Shown here: positions 14,824 to 22,465 of the stretch, in pieces
How the letters are laid out: every line of letters begins with the position of its first letter
Numbering within the stretch: the stretch's first letter is position 1
Assembly (NCBI GenBank): GCA_003140175.1
Contig: PLJD01000064.1
Span: 1-36,217, forward strand
Reading direction: 5' to 3'
Length of the DNA: 36,217 nt
DNA from: Actinomycetota bacterium
GTDB taxonomy: Bacteria > Actinomycetota > Acidimicrobiia > IMCC26256 > PALSA-555
Program-made: the position numbers and the translations under genes
The notes under the pieces: model-generated
Databases searched by the model: none
Seen by the model: only the letters and a program-made list of their open reading frames with translations
What the model was told of the DNA's origin: nothing

Positions 14824-16349
14824 CGCTCCCGCCGGGCCCGAGCCGGGCCCGAACTCAGCTGCGGCTCGTCGCGGCCGTGGTGTCAGGGATCCTGCTGGCG
14901 CTCGCCTACCCGCCGGCCGACCTCGGCCTCCTCGCCCTCGTGGCCCTCCTCCCGCTCCTGTGGGCGTGGCAGGACGCGTCGATCCTCTCCGCGGCCCGAG
15001 ACGGCTTCGTGTTCGCGGTCGTGTTCTTGAGCATCCTCATGTCCGGGCTGGTCCACACCGGCTACACGGGCACCGTCTCGCTCATCATCGCCGCCTCGCT
15101 GTACTACGCGGCGACCGGTGCGCTCGTCGCCGCCTTCTCCCGCCGGGGCCTCCACTCACCCTGGCTGACCGCCGCCGCGTGGCTCTTCTTCGAATCGCTG
15201 CGCGGCCGCTGGCCCCTCGGCGGGCTCGCCTGGGGCGAGATCGGCATTGCCCTCCACAACGTCGGCGTCGCGCGCGCCCTCGCCAGCTTCGGAGGAGTCG
15301 CCCTCGTCACGTTCCTCGTCGTGGCCGGCAACGGGCTGCTCCTCGACCTGGCGGGCTCCGCCCGCCAACGCCGACCGCGCCCACTCGCGCTCGCCGCGGC
15401 CGGGCTCGCCGGCCTGATCGGGATCAGCGTCGTCGGACTGGTCGCCCGCTACGACCCACGTCCCACCGGCGAGCTGCACTTCGCGCTCCTCCAAGGCGAC
15501 AACCGCGAGACCGGCATCGGCGAGGATCAGGCCGCCGACCAGGCGCTCACCGCCGCACATTTCTCGCTCGCGGCGCAGCTCCGCGGCCACTACGACCTGA
15601 TCGTCTTCCCCGAGTCGTCACTCGACTACGACCCCGAGGAGTACCCGCCGCTACGCCAACAGATCGTCGACCTCGCCGCCCAGCACCACGCGGTTGTGCT
15701 CGTCAACGCCCGCTATCAGGCACCGAACGCCAAGATCTACAACGCCAACCTCGCCTACGCGCCGGACGGCCGACTCCTCGGCGTCTACGCCAAGCAGCAC
15801 CTCGTCCCGTTCGGCGAGTACGTCCCGTTCCGCAGCGAGCTGTCGTTCATCAGCGATCTACGCCAGATCCCCTACGACTTCACCGCCGGCACCCGACGGG
15901 TGCTCTTCCACGCCGGCGGCCACACCTTCGGCAGCGTCATCTGCTACGAGTCCGCGTACGCACCCCTGGTCCGCGACTTCGTACGCGCCGGCGCGCAGGC
16001 GATCGTCGTGAGCACCAGCGACCGCACCTACGGCCGGTCCGGGATCGCCGCCACCCACGTCGCCACCGACCAGATGCGGGCCGCCGAGACCGGCCGACCC
16101 GTCCTCCAGGCCGCCATCTCCGGAGAGACCGCGGTCATCGACTCCAACGGCCGACTGCTGCAGAGCACCGGGCTGTTCACCAAGGCGCTTGTCACCGGGA
16201 CCGTCCAGACCACGACCGGCGAGACACCCTTCGTACGCCTCGGAGAGTGGGCACTCGCCGGCTCGACACTCGCGCTGCTCGCCGCGGCCGGATTCGTCGC
16301 CTGGCAGTCGCTCACCAGCGACGACCGCGACGGGACCGACGAGGGATGA
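14745..16349 (+). CDS. lnt: Apolipoprotein N-acyltransferase
   Basis: Up to 534 residues. It transfers an acyl chain to the N-terminal Cys of lipoproteins at the outer face of the membrane. The N-terminal half holds about six membrane helices (from LRLVAAVVSGILLALAYPP on), then a nitrilase domain with the Glu-Lys-Cys triad: Glu in LIVFPESSLDY (E290), Lys in YAKQHLVPFGEY (K350) and Cys in GSVICYESAY (C400), counted from 14745. A last helix anchors the C-terminus. The start is uncertain. The GTG at 14745 lies inside the DUF4193 gene in another frame; recognisable Lnt sequence begins near 14859, where only CTG (14859) or GTG (14877, 14880) is available. Confidence 0.9.
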   Translation: MRVVLPRPAPQPARRRGADALPRLRVALPPGPSRARTQLRLVAAVVSGILLALAYPPADLGLLALVALLPLLWAWQDASILSAARDGFVFAVVFLSILMSGLVHTGYTGTVSLIIAASLYYAATGALVAAFSRRGLHSPWLTAAAWLFFESLRGRWPLGGLAWGEIGIALHNVGVARALASFGGVALVTFLVVAGNGLLLDLAGSARQRRPRPLALAAAGLAGLIGISVVGLVARYDPRPTGELHFALLQGDNRETGIGEDQAADQALTAAHFSLAAQLRGHYDLIVFPESSLDYDPEEYPPLRQQIVDLAAQHHAVVLVNARYQAPNAKIYNANLAYAPDGRLLGVYAKQHLVPFGEYVPFRSELSFISDLRQIPYDFTAGTRRVLFHAGGHTFGSVICYESAYAPLVRDFVRAGAQAIVVSTSDRTYGRSGIAATHVATDQMRAAETGRPVLQAAISGETAVIDSNGRLLQSTGLFTKALVTGTVQTTTGETPFVRLGEWALAGSTLALLAAAGFVAWQSLTSDDRDGTDEG

Positions 16350-16541
16350 CTCGAGACCCTGCGGTGTCCGGCCGATCACGCCCGGGCTCCGTCTGACCGC
16401 CGGGTCGGGAGCCGCGAGGGGATCGGGGTCGTCATGGCAGTCGGGCCCGAGCGCAGGGCGGGTTGGGTCCGGCAGCGATCGACGCGGCGGTCGCCGCGGT
16501 CGCGAGCCACGCGCCGGCCGCGTCCGACCCGACTGGTCCTA
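16350..16541. other. Intergenic stretch after lnt
   Basis: About 190 GC-rich bases with no supported gene, leading into the left ~90-base repeat at 16542. No terminator hairpin of note. Confidence 0.4.
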
Positions 16542-16630
16542 GTGGACCATTCCACCAATCATGTTGACCGCGTCATGCGCACGCTGCGAGAAGGCCGGCT
16601 CGCACGGACGTCTCCGACGTCACCATGATT
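16542..16630 (+). repeat. Left copy of ~90-base inverted repeat
   Basis: Aligns with the reverse complement of 17394-17483 at roughly 80-85% identity. The last 27 bases (16604-16630) are identical to the other copy, encoding TDVSDVTMI in the parental frame. Read on the + strand it gives VDHSTNHVDRVMRTLR and then shifts frame after one missing base near 16591. Most differences before that point are third-position changes. Confidence 0.75.
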
Positions 16631-16653
16631 TGCCGGGAACCCCGCCAGTCTCA

Positions 16654-17295
16654 TCAAGGGATGGGAAAACATTGGTGGGAGATGATGATGACGCCCTTGC
16701 CGCTCGGGTTAGGGCCATAGATTGGCACGCACACCGTCGTGACGGTCTTCGATGTGGTCGTGGTCGTCGTCGTCGAGACGGTCGGCTTGGTCGTTCCCGA
16801 CTGGGACGAGGATCCCGAGCTCGAGCCTCCGACGAACCCGCCTCCGCCACCGGGGAGCTCAGCGAAGATGCAGGTCGTCGGTCCTTTCACCTTCACCGTC
16901 GCCGACGCGGAACTGAGATCCACCGTTCCGTTCGCAGTTGCCGCGCTGCCGACCGTGTAGCAGTAGATCTGCGCGAGGTGCCAGCCCGACGGGGTCTGCG
17001 ACTGGGTCAGCGTATAGGTGCCCGACGACGGCAACGGGGTGTACGTACCGCAAGCCGAGGCGTGGACCTGTCCGCTCGCACTGAAGTGCTTGGGCCCGGT
17101 GGTCTGGAGCCCGAACGTGTCTCCGGGGGTGGCGAAGCCCGGCTCCACCACACACACATCCAGCGAACGGCCACCGCTGGCGGCCAGGGCCGTCTCGACG
17201 CCCCCGAACGCCGGGGCCACCACCCCGAGGATCAGCGCCGCCGCGCTGAGCACCAGAACCGAGGTCAACCCGCACGGTCGGCGCAGCATGGCCAT
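16654..17295 (-). CDS. Secreted prealbumin-fold (SpaA-like) protein
   Basis: 213 residues from the ATG at 17295 (a longer frame to 17352 exists, but the signal peptide fits this start). The signal peptide is LTSVLVLSAAALILGVVAP, with cleavage near ALAASG. The mature part looks like the prealbumin-like beta sandwich of Gram-positive surface proteins: strand pattern with CVVEPGFATPGDTF, then SGTYTLTQSQTPSGWHL (compare GTYTLTE..PxGW) and KGPTTCIFAEL (compare TCTFTN). Four or more Cys could form disulfides. A Gly/Ser-rich linker and a Thr run (TVSTTTTTTTSKTVTT) follow, then a short Cys-containing end. There is no LPXTG or membrane anchor, so it is probably released or wall-associated by other means. 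It is bracketed by inverted repeats. Confidence 0.75.
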   Translation of the reverse strand: MAMLRRPCGLTSVLVLSAAALILGVVAPAFGGVETALAASGGRSLDVCVVEPGFATPGDTFGLQTTGPKHFSASGQVHASACGTYTPLPSSGTYTLTQSQTPSGWHLAQIYCYTVGSAATANGTVDLSSASATVKVKGPTTCIFAELPGGGGGFVGGSSSGSSSQSGTTKPTVSTTTTTTTSKTVTTVCVPIYGPNPSGKGVIIISHQCFPIP

Positions 17296-17393
17296 CCTCC
17301 GCCAGTCGTCCCGAACCGAGGCCCGGACACACATCTGTTGGCAGAGAGCCAAGCAGGCTCAGGGAGATGACGCAACTAGCGGCTCCGCACGCC

Positions 17394-17483
17394 AATCATG
17401 GTGACGTCGGAGACGTCCGTCCGAGCCGGCACTGCTCGCATCGCGCGTATAACGCGATCAGCGTGGTTCGTGAAATGGTCCAC
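17394..17483 (-). repeat. Right copy of ~90-base inverted repeat
   Basis: Minus-strand reading is VDHFTNHADRVIRAMRAVP then ARTDVSDVTMIG, continuing in frame to a stop at 17376 (VRSR, stop). The copy lies ahead of the secreted-protein gene, pointing toward it. Relation to the left copy is given there. The product family is not recognised. Confidence 0.75.
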
Positions 17484-17545
17484 CAGCTCCGGGGATCCGC
17501 AGCGCTGGCATCCCGCGTTGGCCCACCTGATCCTCGACGGTCGGG

Positions 17546-18088
17546 TCAGCCCAGATACCCAGTCGCGAGCGCGATCCCGACGCCGACCAGCACCACTCCG
17601 CCGAGCACCTCGCCTCGTTGTCCCGTGCGGGCACCCAGCCGGTTGCCGAGCTCCAAGCCGACGAGACTCATCGAGGCACTGACCACCCCGATGACCGCGG
17701 CGGCGACTGCGAACGGCACGTCGACCGACGCGAGGGCGAAGCCGACGACGAGGTTGTCGACGCTGAGGGCCAGGCCGGCGACGATGAGCCGACCGAGGTG
17801 ATCGGCGCGAGGCTGGCCCGCGGTGGTCGCTCGCAGGCCCCGGACGGTGGTGACAAGACCGATCGCGATGAGGAGCGCCGAGCCGAGGTCGTGCGTGACC
17901 GAGCCCAGATCCCCCGCCGCGCGGTGCCCGATGGCCAGCCCCAGAAGAGGCATCGCGGTCTCGCAGAGCCCGAAGACCCAGGCGACGCGCCGCCGCGTGC
18001 GCCCGTCGAGGCCCCCCATCCCGATCCCGATGGCGGCCGCGAAGTTCGATGCTCCCAGGGCCACGGCGACCAGCAGCACACCGAACAT
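17546..18088 (-). CDS. mntP: MntP-like manganese efflux protein
   Basis: 180 residues, six membrane helices arranged as two DUF204 repeats, the MntP layout. The family exports Mn(II). Matching segments are GLCETAMPLLGLAIGH (with the conserved Glu), the second-repeat motif LALSVDNLVVGFAL (with the conserved Asp), and GEVLGGVVLVGVGIAL at the end. The first-repeat motif, usually SMDAFAxSIGKG, reads GASNFAAAIGIG here, so the first conserved Asp is Asn. This may change ion specificity or indicate a divergent transporter. The start ATG is at 18088. No yybP-ykoY riboswitch is visible upstream. It diverges from the gene at 18178. Confidence 0.8.
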   Translation of the reverse strand: MFGVLLVAVALGASNFAAAIGIGMGGLDGRTRRRVAWVFGLCETAMPLLGLAIGHRAAGDLGSVTHDLGSALLIAIGLVTTVRGLRATTAGQPRADHLGRLIVAGLALSVDNLVVGFALASVDVPFAVAAAVIGVVSASMSLVGLELGNRLGARTGQRGEVLGGVVLVGVGIALATGYLG

Positions 18089-18135
18089 CGACGGAGGCTA
18101 AGCCCCGCGTCGGGACGGGTGGACCGTCCCGCTCG

Positions 18136-18141
18136 TAGACT
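18136..18141 (+). promoter_or_regulatory. -10 element upstream of the gene at 18178
   Basis: TAGACT in the context ctcgTAGACTccgg, 36 bases before the GTG at 18178. The leader has a good Shine-Dalgarno (gaggagggg). No -35 consensus seen. Confidence 0.4.
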
Positions 18142-18177
18142 CCGGGGGGCCGCACGGCTCGATCCGAGGAGGGGCCG

Positions 18178-18750
18178 GTGCCCGAAGAGCGAGACGTCAC
18201 GGAGCAGGCGCTCGACGCGCTCGTGTACGGGCCGGTTGGGCTGGCCATGTATCTGCGGGACACGGCACCGTCGTTCCTCAAGCTCTTCGTCGCTCGGGGC
18301 CGGACGGTCCTCGACGAGCAGCGTAAGTCGGTGGAAGGTCAGCTGGGGCAGGCCCGCTCGGTCGGAGAGTTCGCGACCACCTACGGCGGCCCCCACGTCC
18401 GGCGGCTGGTCAACGACGGTCTCAGCCGAGCCTGGGAGCGAGCCGAGGAGGTGCTCGGGACGCTCGGGACGCTGACCGGGACCGGGCCCGACGTCGACCT
18501 GCCGTCGGCGGAGGAGTCGGCAGGCTCACCTCCTGGCGGACCGAACGCCGGTGCTCCCACGGGTGGTTCCGCCTCGCCGGTGGGCCTGGCCATCCCCGAC
18601 TACGACGCGCTGTCCGCATCCCAGGTCGTTGACCGCCTCGAGGGGCTTTCCCGCTCCGAGCTGGGGGCCATTCGCGACTTCGAAGCCAGCCACCGGGCTC
18701 GCAACACGGTGCTCGGGAAGATCGAGCAGCTGACGCGACCCGTCGCCTGA
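18178..18750 (+). CDS. DUF8129-type, possibly lipid-droplet-associated protein
   Basis: 190 residues. The N-terminal half (about 1-100) is a long helical region with hydrophobic and amphipathic stretches (LVYGPVGLAMYLRDTAPSFL then LFVARGRTVLDEQRKSVEG) like phasins or apolipoprotein-type helices. A Gly/Pro/Ala-rich linker (about 105-140) follows. The C-terminal 45 residues are a common actinobacterial module: IPDYDALSASQVVDRLEGLS then RSELGAIRDFEASHR and LGKIEQL, called DUF8129 as I remember it. Proteins of this shape have been linked to lipid inclusions, but I infer that only from the helix pattern. The GTG start has a Shine-Dalgarno. It is 10 bases from the next gene. Confidence 0.7.
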   Translation: MPEERDVTEQALDALVYGPVGLAMYLRDTAPSFLKLFVARGRTVLDEQRKSVEGQLGQARSVGEFATTYGGPHVRRLVNDGLSRAWERAEEVLGTLGTLTGTGPDVDLPSAEESAGSPPGGPNAGAPTGGSASPVGLAIPDYDALSASQVVDRLEGLSRSELGAIRDFEASHRARNTVLGKIEQLTRPVA

Positions 18751-18760
18751 CGCGCCGCCG

Positions 18761-19240
18761 GTGGAGCACTGCCGGCCGGCGACCCCCGAGGACTTGGGGC
18801 GCGTCGTCGAGTTGGGCCGAGCGCTGCACGGCGAGCTGGCCCCGATGCGGGGCGGGCGGATCTGGGCGGCGCGCGAGGCACGCGTCGAGCCGCTCGAGCC
18901 GGCCCTCGCCGCGCTGCTCAACGACCCGGACGCCGCGGTGCTGGTGGGCACGATCGATGAGGCGATCGTCGGGTTCGGCGTCATGGTGCTCGAGACGCTC
19001 TCGACCGGTGAGCGCCTGGCGCGCATCACCGAGCTGTTCGTGGAGGAGCCCGCCCGCGCCATCGGTGTGGGGGAGGCCATCTGCGACGAGCTCGTGGCGT
19101 TCGCGGTGCAGCGCCGGTGCGTCGGCGTCGACGCGGTCGCGCTCCCCGGCCACCGGGCGACGAAGAACTTCTTCGAGGATCAGGGCTTCACCGCCCGTGC
19201 GCTGGTCATGCACCGCCCCGCCGGACCCGACGAGCGGTGA
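18761..19240 (+). CDS. GNAT family N-acetyltransferase
   Basis: 159 residues, the size of a single GNAT domain. It should transfer an acetyl group from acetyl-CoA to an unknown amine. Visible features are the start CRPATPEDLGRVVEL (strand 1 and helix 1), VGFGVMVLETL (strand 4 region), ITELFVEEPARAIGVG with a variant of the acetyl-CoA pyrophosphate loop (R/QxxGxG/A seen as ARAIGVG), and the C-terminal GHRATKNFFEDQGFTARAL, the usual xxFYxxxGFxxR end. The GTG start is the only candidate near the conserved N-terminus. The stop overlaps the Nudix gene by 4 bases. Confidence 0.85.
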   Translation: MEHCRPATPEDLGRVVELGRALHGELAPMRGGRIWAAREARVEPLEPALAALLNDPDAAVLVGTIDEAIVGFGVMVLETLSTGERLARITELFVEEPARAIGVGEAICDELVAFAVQRRCVGVDAVALPGHRATKNFFEDQGFTARALVMHRPAGPDER

Positions 19241-19656
19241 GCGGACCCGAGCTGGCCGTCGGCGCGGTCGCGGTCTGCGACGACCGACTGCTGCTCGTAC
19301 GTCGCGGCCACGGTCCCGCCGCGGGGGAGTGGTCGGTTCCGGGCGGTCGGGTCGAGCTCGACGAGCCGGTGGCGGCGGCGGTGGTGCGCGAGGTCGCCGA
19401 GGAGACTGGTCTCGACGTGATCGTCGACGAGCTGTTGGGCTGGGTCGAACGCTTCGACGAGGGCCATCACTTCGTGATCCTCGACTTTCGGGTCACGGTG
19501 CTCGACACCGACGTGCCGCCAAGCCCGGGCGACGATGCCGCCGAGGCGGTCTGGGTGCCGCTCACCGACCTGGGCGAGTACCGCCTGGTCGACGGGCTCG
19601 TGGACTTCCTCGAGGATGTCGACGTGCTCGATCCGCTCGGCCCGGCCTCTCGCTGA
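19237..19656 (+). CDS. Nudix hydrolase
   Basis: 139 residues from a GTG overlapping the acetyltransferase stop. The Nudix box is complete: GGRVELDEPVAAAVVREVAE then ETGL, matching Gx5Ex7REUxEExGU. It is a pyrophosphohydrolase of a nucleoside diphosphate derivative; the substrate cannot be told. The fold ahead of the box (AVGAVAVCDDRLLLVRRG) resembles MutT-like and ADP-ribose-type enzymes that clean up oxidised or toxic nucleotides. It is coupled to the acetyltransferase and converges on the HAD gene, with which it shares a terminator. Confidence 0.9.
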   Translation: MSGPELAVGAVAVCDDRLLLVRRGHGPAAGEWSVPGGRVELDEPVAAAVVREVAEETGLDVIVDELLGWVERFDEGHHFVILDFRVTVLDTDVPPSPGDDAAEAVWVPLTDLGEYRLVDGLVDFLEDVDVLDPLGPASR

Positions 19657-19678
19657 GCGGGCTCGGCGAAGCTCAGCG
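19651..19678 (+). terminator. Bidirectional hairpin between convergent genes
   Basis: Perfect 8-bp stem cgctgagc/gctcagcg with a 12-base loop. It contains the stop codons of both the Nudix gene (19654-19656) and the HAD gene (19673-19675, minus strand). No T-run. Confidence 0.55.
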
Positions 19679-20380
19679 GGCCGAGGCGGCCCGGGGCCGG
19701 GTCGCCGCGCCGTCCAGTTCGCGGTCGATGAGGGCGATCGCGTCGAGCACACTGTCGACCGACTGCCAGGCCCGCGGATCGTCGGGAGTGGCGCGCCACT
19801 CGCCGGTACGGACCCGGATGGCCCGCATGCCGAGCGCGGCGGGTCCGGCGACGTCCTTGGCGGGCCGGTCGCCGACGAACACGGCGTGGTTGGCGTCGAC
19901 GTCGAGCGCGCCCAGGGCTCGACGGAAGGGGAGGGGGTCGGGTTTGCGGTGCGCCCGCCCGTACTCGTCGCTCAGCACGACCGTCGTGAAGGACGGAGCG
20001 AGTCCGAGCGCGGCGAGCTTGGCGAGCTGCACGCCGGGTTCGCCGTCGGAGACCAGGCCCAGTGGCACGCGGGTACGGAGCTGGTCCAGCGCGGCGGGGA
20101 CACCGCGGTAGGGCTCGAGGCGCGTCGGGGTGTAGGTGTGGAAGGCGTCGAGGAGCGGCGCCACCGGGGTCGCGCTGGCACCGATCTGGGCGAGGGCTCC
20201 GTCGATGATCCCGCCCCGATCGCTGCCGCCGGCGGCGACGTCGCGGAGCGCGCGGAGGAGCGCGTCGGGGTCGAGGCCCCACGCGGCGGCGCGGGTCGCG
20301 ACGGCACGCCAGGCGCCGTCGAGCCACTGGCGCTGGTCGAAGAGGGTGTCGTCGAGGTCGAAGAGCACGGCGCGGATCAC
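19673..20380 (-). CDS. HAD-superfamily hydrolase
   Basis: 235 residues from the GTG at 20380. The four HAD motifs are present: I, FDLDDTLFDQ with the nucleophile Asp; II, LGLVSDGEPG; III, the Lys in HRKPDPLPF; IV, VFVGDRPAKDVAG. The helical cap (about 15-85) marks a type C1 enzyme like phosphoglycolate or nucleotide-sugar phosphatases. It is the last gene of the seven-gene exosortase operon and overlaps the epimerase gene by 4 bases (GTGA). A role in trimming a sugar phosphate for the same surface glycan is inferred from position only. A longer upstream extension of the frame overlaps the epimerase and is not used. Confidence 0.88.
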   Translation of the reverse strand: MIRAVLFDLDDTLFDQRQWLDGAWRAVATRAAAWGLDPDALLRALRDVAAGGSDRGGIIDGALAQIGASATPVAPLLDAFHTYTPTRLEPYRGVPAALDQLRTRVPLGLVSDGEPGVQLAKLAALGLAPSFTTVVLSDEYGRAHRKPDPLPFRRALGALDVDANHAVFVGDRPAKDVAGPAALGMRAIRVRTGEWRATPDDPRAWQSVDSVLDAIALIDRELDGAATRPRAASAR

Positions 20381-21528
20381 GGGGCGGCCACCTCGGACGG
20401 GGCCAGGATCGGGCGAAGGTCGTCGAGGCGAGGTTCCTCGAGCGCGAGGACGGCTTGCACCGCCGGGTCGCTGAGCAGGGCGGCGACGCGGGGCCCGACC
20501 CGCCCGTCGCCGTAGGGGCAGGGGACGGCGGCGACGCGCGCCTGCGCGTCGGGGGCGTTGAAGGCCACCGCGGCGGCCATCGCCCGGTCGGGGTCGAGGC
20601 CGGTGAGGGCGGCGATACCGGATTCCACGCCTTCCCAGCGCGGCGTCGAGGTGCGCAGCACGACACAGGGGACACCGAGCCAGGCTGCTTCTTCTTGGAG
20701 ACCGCCGGAGTCGGTGACCACGACCCGGGCCGCGGCGATCGCGGCGAGCATCTCGGGGTAGGGGAGGGGCTCGCACAGGTCGACTCCGGGGGCCGCGGCG
20801 AGCTCCTCGAGCGCGCCGGCCGACGCGAGGCGGTCGCGGGTGCGGGGGTGCAGCGGGAAGCGGACCGGGCCGACCTCGAGGGCCAGTCGCCGCACGATCG
20901 TGGCGACCTGGGCGAGTCGGACCGGGTCGTCGACGTTGGTCGCCCGATGCGCGGTGACGACCACGCCGACCCGCTCGCTGGGCGCCTGACGGCGAGGGCC
21001 GTGCAGCCGGAGGGTGTCGGTGATCGGGTTGCCGACCACGTGGACGCGCGTGGCGGGGACACCTTCCTCGGAAAGGAACCGCGCCGCGAGTGGTGTGGGG
21101 GCGAGGTGCAGCGACGCCATGGCGCCGACCGCGCGCCGGTTCACTTCCTCGAGCGACCGTTCGTTAAAGGAGCGCAGGCCGGCCTCGAGGTGCGCGACGG
21201 GAACCTCGTGGCGGCGCGCCGCGAGCCCGAAGAGCGGGACGGTGTAGGTGTCGCCGAGCAGGACTACCGCATCCACGGGACGGCGGCTGAGCGCCTCGAA
21301 GGCGCGGGTGAGCAGGGTACCGACGCGTTCGGCCTCGGGCCGGGGGAGGGTCCAGCGCTCGTCGGGGACGAGGCCCAGGTCTTCGAAGAAGCGGTCGGCG
21401 AGTCGGGGGTCGTCGTGCTGACCGGTCGCGATGGTGTGCACGTCGTGCCCGGCGTCGCGGAGCGCGGCGACGACGGGTGCCAGCTTGACGATCTCGGGGC
21501 GGGTGCCGAAGGGCACGAGGAGGCGCAT
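20377..21528 (-). CDS. wecB: UDP-N-acetylglucosamine 2-epimerase
   Basis: 383 residues, the normal length of non-hydrolysing WecB/MnaA, which converts UDP-GlcNAc to UDP-ManNAc for envelope polysaccharides. Signatures visible are MRLLVPFGTRPEIVKLAPVV (Rossmann start), VLLGDTYTVPLFGLAA, VAHLEAGLRSFN (family His-Glu), VVVTAHRATNVDD, and VTDSGGLQEEAAWLGVPCV with the UDP-binding region. The usual RxxTERPE is RTSTPRWE here. It has a clean ATG start, 4 bases after the ATP-grasp stop. A UDP-ManNAc supplier inside an exosortase and glycosyltransferase operon suggests that the surface protein system involves a ManNAc-containing glycan. Confidence 0.94.
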   Translation of the reverse strand: MRLLVPFGTRPEIVKLAPVVAALRDAGHDVHTIATGQHDDPRLADRFFEDLGLVPDERWTLPRPEAERVGTLLTRAFEALSRRPVDAVVLLGDTYTVPLFGLAARRHEVPVAHLEAGLRSFNERSLEEVNRRAVGAMASLHLAPTPLAARFLSEEGVPATRVHVVGNPITDTLRLHGPRRQAPSERVGVVVTAHRATNVDDPVRLAQVATIVRRLALEVGPVRFPLHPRTRDRLASAGALEELAAAPGVDLCEPLPYPEMLAAIAAARVVVTDSGGLQEEAAWLGVPCVVLRTSTPRWEGVESGIAALTGLDPDRAMAAAVAFNAPDAQARVAAVPCPYGDGRVGPRVAALLSDPAVQAVLALEEPRLDDLRPILAPSEVAAP

Positions 21529-21532
21529 CGGG

Positions 21533-22465
21533 TCAGGACTCGAAGCACTCGGCGTAGTAGCGGGTCATGCGGACCCCGGGTCGCGCCTGCAGGCGCTCGA
21601 CGCGGATCGGCTCGCCGAGCGCGCCCCGCAGATACTCACCGACCAGGTCGGCGCCGGCGGCGAGGGTGAGGGGCAGGCCGCCGGAGAACCGCGGGTTCAC
21701 CTCGACGACCGTGGTGGCCCCGCGGTGGACGAAGCCCTGCAGGTTCAAAGCGCCGTGGAGGCCGACCGCGTCGACGGTACGCGCGACTACGACGTGCAGC
21801 TCCGGATCCTCGAAGGTCTCGCCCTTCGTGCTGATCCCTGCCTTCGTCGCGAGCCGCCAGCGGGGCACGCAGGCGACCAGTTGGCCGTCTCGGTCGACGA
21901 GGAGATCAGCGGTGAACTCGTGGCCGGGCACAACGGTCTGCACGATCGGGTCGGGGGTTCGCCGGCACGCCCAGGTGAGCTCGCCGGGCTCCTCGACGCG
22001 ATACACGTCGCGCGAGCCGCGACCGAAGCGAGGCTTGACGATCCACGGTCCCCCGACACCGGCCGCGTCGCCCAGGCCGGTGGCGGGGGTCGCGACGCCC
22101 GCGTCGGTGAGCACCCCGGCGAACTTCCACTTGTCGAGGCACACGGCGACGCCCGCCGCGGGAGGCAGCCAGATCCCGACGTGGCGGGCGGCCAACGCGT
22201 CGGTGAGGTCATGGAGGGCCGCGATCTCCTCGGCGACGGTGGTGATGAGCGCGGCGGGTCGGGTGGCGTCCACGATGCTCAGGAGCGAGTCGCCGAACGC
22301 GGGGTCGGACCACCGGGGGACCGTGGCGCGCTCCGACGCGAGTCGCAGACCCACCGCATCGGGGTCGACGTCGACCGCGATGGTGTGGTGGCCGGCGCGG
22401 CTCAGCGCGCGCAGCACGGCCACGCCCGCCGCGCCGCCGGCGCCGGTCACCAGGACGCGGGTCAC
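21533..22465 (-). CDS. ATP-grasp ligase (CarB-like)
   Basis: 310 residues from the GTG at 22465. The start VTRVLVTGAGGAAGVAVLRA is a Rossmann-like pre-ATP-grasp domain as in carbamoyl-phosphate synthase-type ligases. The ATP-grasp core follows with the ATP-binding Lys in DKWKFAGVL, the loop PWIVKPRFGRGSRDVY, a strand FTADLLVDRDGQL, and the Mg site VVEVNPRFSGGLPL (Glu-x-Asn). Members ligate a carboxylate to an amine or thiol, or carboxylate a substrate; the substrate here is unknown. Similar stand-alone enzymes occur in polysaccharide and cell-wall clusters, which fits its place between the HEAT-like gene and wecB. The start overlaps the previous stop (GTGA). Confidence 0.85.
   Translation of the reverse strand: MTRVLVTGAGGAAGVAVLRALSRAGHHTIAVDVDPDAVGLRLASERATVPRWSDPAFGDSLLSIVDATRPAALITTVAEEIAALHDLTDALAARHVGIWLPPAAGVAVCLDKWKFAGVLTDAGVATPATGLGDAAGVGGPWIVKPRFGRGSRDVYRVEEPGELTWACRRTPDPIVQTVVPGHEFTADLLVDRDGQLVACVPRWRLATKAGISTKGETFEDPELHVVVARTVDAVGLHGALNLQGFVHRGATTVVEVNPRFSGGLPLTLAAGADLVGEYLRGALGEPIRVERLQARPGVRMTRYYAECFES

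Noticed and set aside
14429..16396. Second-frame 655-codon reading over DUF4193 and lnt
   Set aside because: Arg/Pro-rich low-complexity translation with no family features; lnt in the other frame carries the triad.
16434..16628. Plus-strand 64-codon frame ending in the left repeat
   Set aside because: Only the repeat part resembles anything; the upstream part is Arg-rich shadow sequence and the frame shifts inside the repeat.
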